Source: a virus | Reading direction: 5' to 3' (one strand) | IMG/VR virus record: IMGVR_UViG_3300046501_000666 | Coordinates: 1-59,095 of that record | DNA: 59,095 nt | In this document: positions 56,345-59,095 of the stretch, piece by piece | How the letters are laid out: each line of letters opens with the position of its first letter | Numbering within the stretch: the stretch's first letter is position 1 | Translations under genes and position numbers: made by a program | The notes under the pieces: generated by a model | The model's database searches: none | What the model was told of the DNA's origin: nothing | Seen by the model: only the letters and a program-made list of their open reading frames with translations

Positions 56345-56583
56345 CTGGCAAAGGCCTGCGGGAAGAAACGCTGCGTGCCATGCTCGAGGCGGGCGCCGTG
56401 CGCGAAGTGCTGGTGAGTCGTCATAACGAGAAGTGGTCCCTGGCCATCCGCCTGGGCGGGGCCGGCAGTCGCTGGCTGCCGGTGCGTTCACGCCGTGAGG
56501 CGCTGCGCACCTGGGCCAGCCTGACAGCGGTGGGACGCTTTGCCGAGTCGGCGGGGATCCGCGCCTTTCAGGTCGAAGTCTGA
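56341..56583 (+). CDS. Hypothetical 80-aa protein, high-GC pair
   Basis: ATGA overlap with the previous gene. MTGKGLREETLRAMLEAGAV, REVLVSRHNEKWSLAIRLGG, then RSRREALRTWASLTAVGRFA. I recall similar short proteins labelled ParC-family partition-associated, but cannot confirm this. High GC suggests a different origin from the phage core. Confidence 0.55.
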   Translation: MTGKGLREETLRAMLEAGAVREVLVSRHNEKWSLAIRLGGAGSRWLPVRSRREALRTWASLTAVGRFAESAGIRAFQVEV

Positions 56584-56592
56584 GATGGCGGG

Positions 56593-57297
56593 CTACGTCT
56601 GTGAGGCATTGCTCAGCGGTGTAATTAACTCAGGCCCCTGATTTCGTACATTGCCTACGGCTTTACCAACCGGGTACCACTCGAAATCCTCAACCGACCG
56701 GCAGCACTCCATTGCAATCTCCGCAGCTCTGCCTGGCGATAGGTCAGGCTCAAGCCAGTCATTCGCATACTCCGGCGTCAGCACAAGCGGTCTCCGATCG
56801 TGAATGTCGACCATGCCCTGGTCACTGGCGGCCGTGATAATCACAAAACCATCCTCCTCGCACGGCTCGAGCCCGGGCGTCACCTGAGCCAGTCCGCCAT
56901 AGAACATCGGAGCTTGGCTTTTCAGCCTTATGAAGTAGGGCTGCTTCTTCTTCGGGTCGTCAGGATCCTTGACCCACTCAAACCATCCATTTGCTGGAAC
57001 AAGCACACGGCCGTTCGGCCAAAGCTGCTTGAAGTACTTCCCTGTCGTTACTGTCTCGACCCTGGCATTGATAGGGTCAGGCCTTTTCCCCTTCGCCCAG
57101 AACGGCGACCATCCCCAGCGGACCTTGTCCACGTTTAGACCGTCTTCCAACCCCCGAATAATCTGCACGCGCGTGCTCGGCGCGACGTTGTACCGCTCAA
57201 TCGGCCACTCGTCATAACCATTTATCACGATCTGCTTTGAGCCCAGTTCCTTCAGGTAGTGGGCCATTGGTTCGTAGATCGAATAGCGTCCGCACAT
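56593..57297 (-). CDS. SRAP-domain protein (YedK/HMCES-like)
   Basis: 234 aa from the ATG at 57297, giving MCGRYS so that Cys2 becomes N-terminal after Met removal, as the mechanism needs. An upstream start at 57381 would bury this Cys. Conserved: RYNVAPSTRVQII, WGWSPFWAK, INARVETV, GWFEW (catalytic Glu) and IHDRRPLVL (catalytic His). It crosslinks to abasic sites in single-stranded DNA. It shares a LexA box with umuDC. Confidence 0.85.
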   Translation of the reverse strand: MCGRYSIYEPMAHYLKELGSKQIVINGYDEWPIERYNVAPSTRVQIIRGLEDGLNVDKVRWGWSPFWAKGKRPDPINARVETVTTGKYFKQLWPNGRVLVPANGWFEWVKDPDDPKKKQPYFIRLKSQAPMFYGGLAQVTPGLEPCEEDGFVIITAASDQGMVDIHDRRPLVLTPEYANDWLEPDLSPGRAAEIAMECCRSVEDFEWYPVGKAVGNVRNQGPELITPLSNASQT

Positions 57298-57352
57298 GAT
57301 GTCACCCGTCGAAATTTCCCACATCAGAGATTGACCGCAAGCCTGCGAAATC

Positions 57353-57378
57353 GTTAACTGTATATCCATACAGTTAAC
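57353..57378. promoter_or_regulatory. LexA box between SRAP gene and umuD
   Basis: CTGTATATCCATACAG (57358-57373) matches CTGT-N8-ACAG, inside a larger perfect inverted repeat that extends with GTTAA on each side. The centre is placed to control both the leftward SRAP gene and umuD at 57397. Confidence 0.85.
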
Positions 57379-57396
57379 CACAATCAGGCTTGCATC

Positions 57397-57828
57397 ATGA
57401 ACGTCATCATCTTGGGTCCCTTGAGAGAAGGGGGCGTAAAGCTTCCATTTTATTCCTCAATGATACCGGCCGGATTCCCGTCACCCGCGGCAGACCACAT
57501 TGAACAGAGCCTCTCCCTGGATGAGATGTGCAACGTTCGGGCTCCGCACGTTTACGTGGGAAAGATCCAGGGTGACAGCATGCAAGGTGCTGGGATCTTC
57601 GATGGTGACTTCATCGTGGTTGACCGGAGCATGTATGCCGAAGACGGACATGTGGTCGTCGCAGCGCTCAATTCTGAGCATGTGTGCAAGCGTCTGTACA
57701 TGCGGGACAACATCATTATTCTGAAGTCCGAGAACAAAAAATACCCACCGCGTCATGTGATGGAAGGCGACGAGCTGATCATCTTGGGCGTGGTGAAGCA
57801 TTGTGTACGCGGCATTGAAAAAGCCTAA
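57397..57828 (+). CDS. umuD: UmuD/RulA-type SOS mutagenesis protein
   Basis: 143 aa. Self-cleavage site Ala25-Gly26 in IPAGFPSPA, catalytic Ser61 (GDSM) and Lys98 (VCKRLY), as in UmuD. After RecA-triggered cleavage it activates UmuC (DNA polymerase V). Regulated by the LexA box just upstream. Confidence 0.9.
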   Translation: MNVIILGPLREGGVKLPFYSSMIPAGFPSPAADHIEQSLSLDEMCNVRAPHVYVGKIQGDSMQGAGIFDGDFIVVDRSMYAEDGHVVVAALNSEHVCKRLYMRDNIIILKSENKKYPPRHVMEGDELIILGVVKHCVRGIEKA

Positions 57829-59095
57829 TCCAGTATTTGCGCTCATCGACTGCAACAGCTTCTACGCAAGCTGCGAACGCGTGTTCCGGCCTGATCTGGC
57901 GAAGACGCCCATCGTAGTGCTGAGTAACAATGATGGTTGTGTCATTGCGCGCAGTTACGACGCCAAGCCCTTTGTGAAAATGGGTGCGCCGTACTTTCAG
58001 ATCAAGGACGCCCTAAGTAAGAACGGCGTGCAGGCGTTCAGCAGCAACTATGCGCTGTACGGCGATATTAGCGAGCGGGTCATGACCATCATCGAATCCA
58101 TGGTGCCCGCTGTGGAGGTTTACAGCATCGATGAGGCTTTTGCTGATCTGACCGGAATGCCTGGCGACCTGACCGCATTGGGGCGGCAGATCCGCGCGAA
58201 GATTTACAAGTGCACAGGTATTCCGGTTGGCGTTGGCATAGCTCCCACCAAGACCCTGGCCAAGCTGGCGAATCACACCGCTAAGCGCTTACAGGATAAA
58301 ACCGGTGGCGTCGTCGACATCTGCGACAAGTTCAAGCGCGACTGGGTTTTGCGTAACACGCCAGTTTCAGAGGTGTGGGGTGTCGGTCGCAAGATGAAAG
58401 CCCACCTGGAGGCAATGAACATCCTGACCGCGATGGACCTGGCCAAGGCCGATCCTACGATGCTCGGGAAGAAATTCAGCGTTGTGATCGAGAAGACGGT
58501 CCGCGAGCTTTCTGGAATCAGTTGCCTTGAGATGGGCGAGGACGAGCCGCCGAAGCAGGAAATATGCTCAAGCCGGATGTTCGGGAAGCGCCTGACGACA
58601 ATCGAGCCGATCAAAGAGGCGGTGGCTACCTATGTCCAGCGGGCGGCAGAAAAACTGAGGGCGCAGAACTCACTCTGTAAAAAAATCCGGGTCAGCATCC
58701 GAACGGGCATGTTTAATTCTGAGGAGGCGAAGTACGCCAACGGCGCCCTGATCGAGTTGCCATACCCGACGAACGACGTTCGGTTAATGACCAAGGCTGC
58801 GACCGAGGCTGTCAATCGACTGTTCCGGTCCGGCTTCAAATACAGCAAGGCCGAAGTTCTGTTGATGGATCTGCGACAGCCAGGAGAATTTACTGATGAT
58901 CTTTTCGCGCCATGTCAGCCCCAGGCAGCAGAGAAGGTGATGAGCGTGTTAGATGAAATCAATCAGAGGTGGGGCCGCGGGACGCTACGCACTGCAACCG
59001 TGCCCTCTAACCCAGATTGGGGAATGCGGCGGGAGATGATGAGTCGGAGTTTTACTACAAGGCTCGATCAGCTTTGGACAGTGAAATGCAATTGA
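57803..59095 (+). CDS. umuC: UmuC/RulB, Y-family DNA polymerase V subunit
   Basis: 430 aa from a GTG at 57803 that overlaps the umuD end; a TTG at 57815 (starting KKPNPVFALID) is an alternative. PVFALIDCNSFYASCERVF, NNDGCVIARSYDAK and YSIDEAFADL hold the catalytic acidic residues; the little-finger domain and a C-terminal end with WTVKCN follow. Full length; the stop is the last codon of the window. It carries out error-prone translesion synthesis. Confidence 0.9.
   Translation: MYAALKKPNPVFALIDCNSFYASCERVFRPDLAKTPIVVLSNNDGCVIARSYDAKPFVKMGAPYFQIKDALSKNGVQAFSSNYALYGDISERVMTIIESMVPAVEVYSIDEAFADLTGMPGDLTALGRQIRAKIYKCTGIPVGVGIAPTKTLAKLANHTAKRLQDKTGGVVDICDKFKRDWVLRNTPVSEVWGVGRKMKAHLEAMNILTAMDLAKADPTMLGKKFSVVIEKTVRELSGISCLEMGEDEPPKQEICSSRMFGKRLTTIEPIKEAVATYVQRAAEKLRAQNSLCKKIRVSIRTGMFNSEEAKYANGALIELPYPTNDVRLMTKAATEAVNRLFRSGFKYSKAEVLLMDLRQPGEFTDDLFAPCQPQAAEKVMSVLDEINQRWGRGTLRTATVPSNPDWGMRREMMSRSFTTRLDQLWTVKCN

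Overview
The window looks like most of a temperate, lambda-type siphophage (prophage) of a Pseudomonas host, probably the fluorescens/syringae group. The gene order is lambdoid: leftward recombination operon, immunity region, rightward replication and nin genes, terminase, head, tail and lysis. The Pseudomonas assignment rests on small families recognised as pseudomonad (DUF1654-, DUF1652- and DUF2388-like proteins), a RulAB-type umuDC pair and moderately high GC. No integrase is visible. The first gene is cut by the left edge, so the left phage end lies outside the window. The right end of the phage is not resolved.

Layout. 1-11.3 kb: mostly leftward early genes. They comprise a cytosine-C5 DNA methyltransferase (partial), a PP-loop PAPS-reductase-like protein, a UVR-motif protein, two rightward accessory genes with duplicated promoter-leaders, and a tightly coupled recombination operon (YqaJ exonuclease, Bet/RecT annealing protein, small ORFs). 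This operon is read from a PL-like promoter at 11.26-11.29 kb that carries CI operators and a boxA antitermination site. 11.4-12.9 kb: small Pseudomonas-type genes. 12.98-15.4 kb: leftward lysogeny operon with the LexA-type CI repressor followed by an 85-codon-scale small gene and a two-gene accessory pair in the position lambda gives to rexAB. 15.4-20.8 kb: OR/PR, cro, two small ribbon-helix-helix-like proteins, a Rha-like regulator, an O-like initiator with an iteron origin inside it, then NinB, NinG and Lar.

20.9-36 kb: small genes, a holin-like and a Rz-like membrane protein, terminase, DUF4055-type portal, a MuF minor head protein with a C-terminal JAB-like extension and a tiny overlapping downstream gene, scaffold, P22-type coat, connectors and tail tube. 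35.9-53 kb: a lambda-type tail, with G and G-T joined by a -1 frameshift at GGGAAAC, then H, M, L and K. A 4.7 kb accessory block follows, with a second immunity-like cassette, an acetyltransferase and a lipoprotein, and then I, J and fibre-associated proteins. 53.2-54.8 kb: SleB-type endolysin and nested Rz/Rz1. 55-59 kb: an XRE regulator, small genes, and an SOS module (SRAP protein, divergent from umuDC across one palindromic LexA box).

The observations most worth following up are: a family of covarying hairpins with identical GGAT loops placed before the scaffold and coat genes; the MuF-toxin-like/immunity-like pair; the accessory pair behind cI; the second repressor/Arc/antirepressor cassette inside the tail operon, whose repressor looks like an HTH-RHH fusion; and two sets of duplicated leaders in the early left region.
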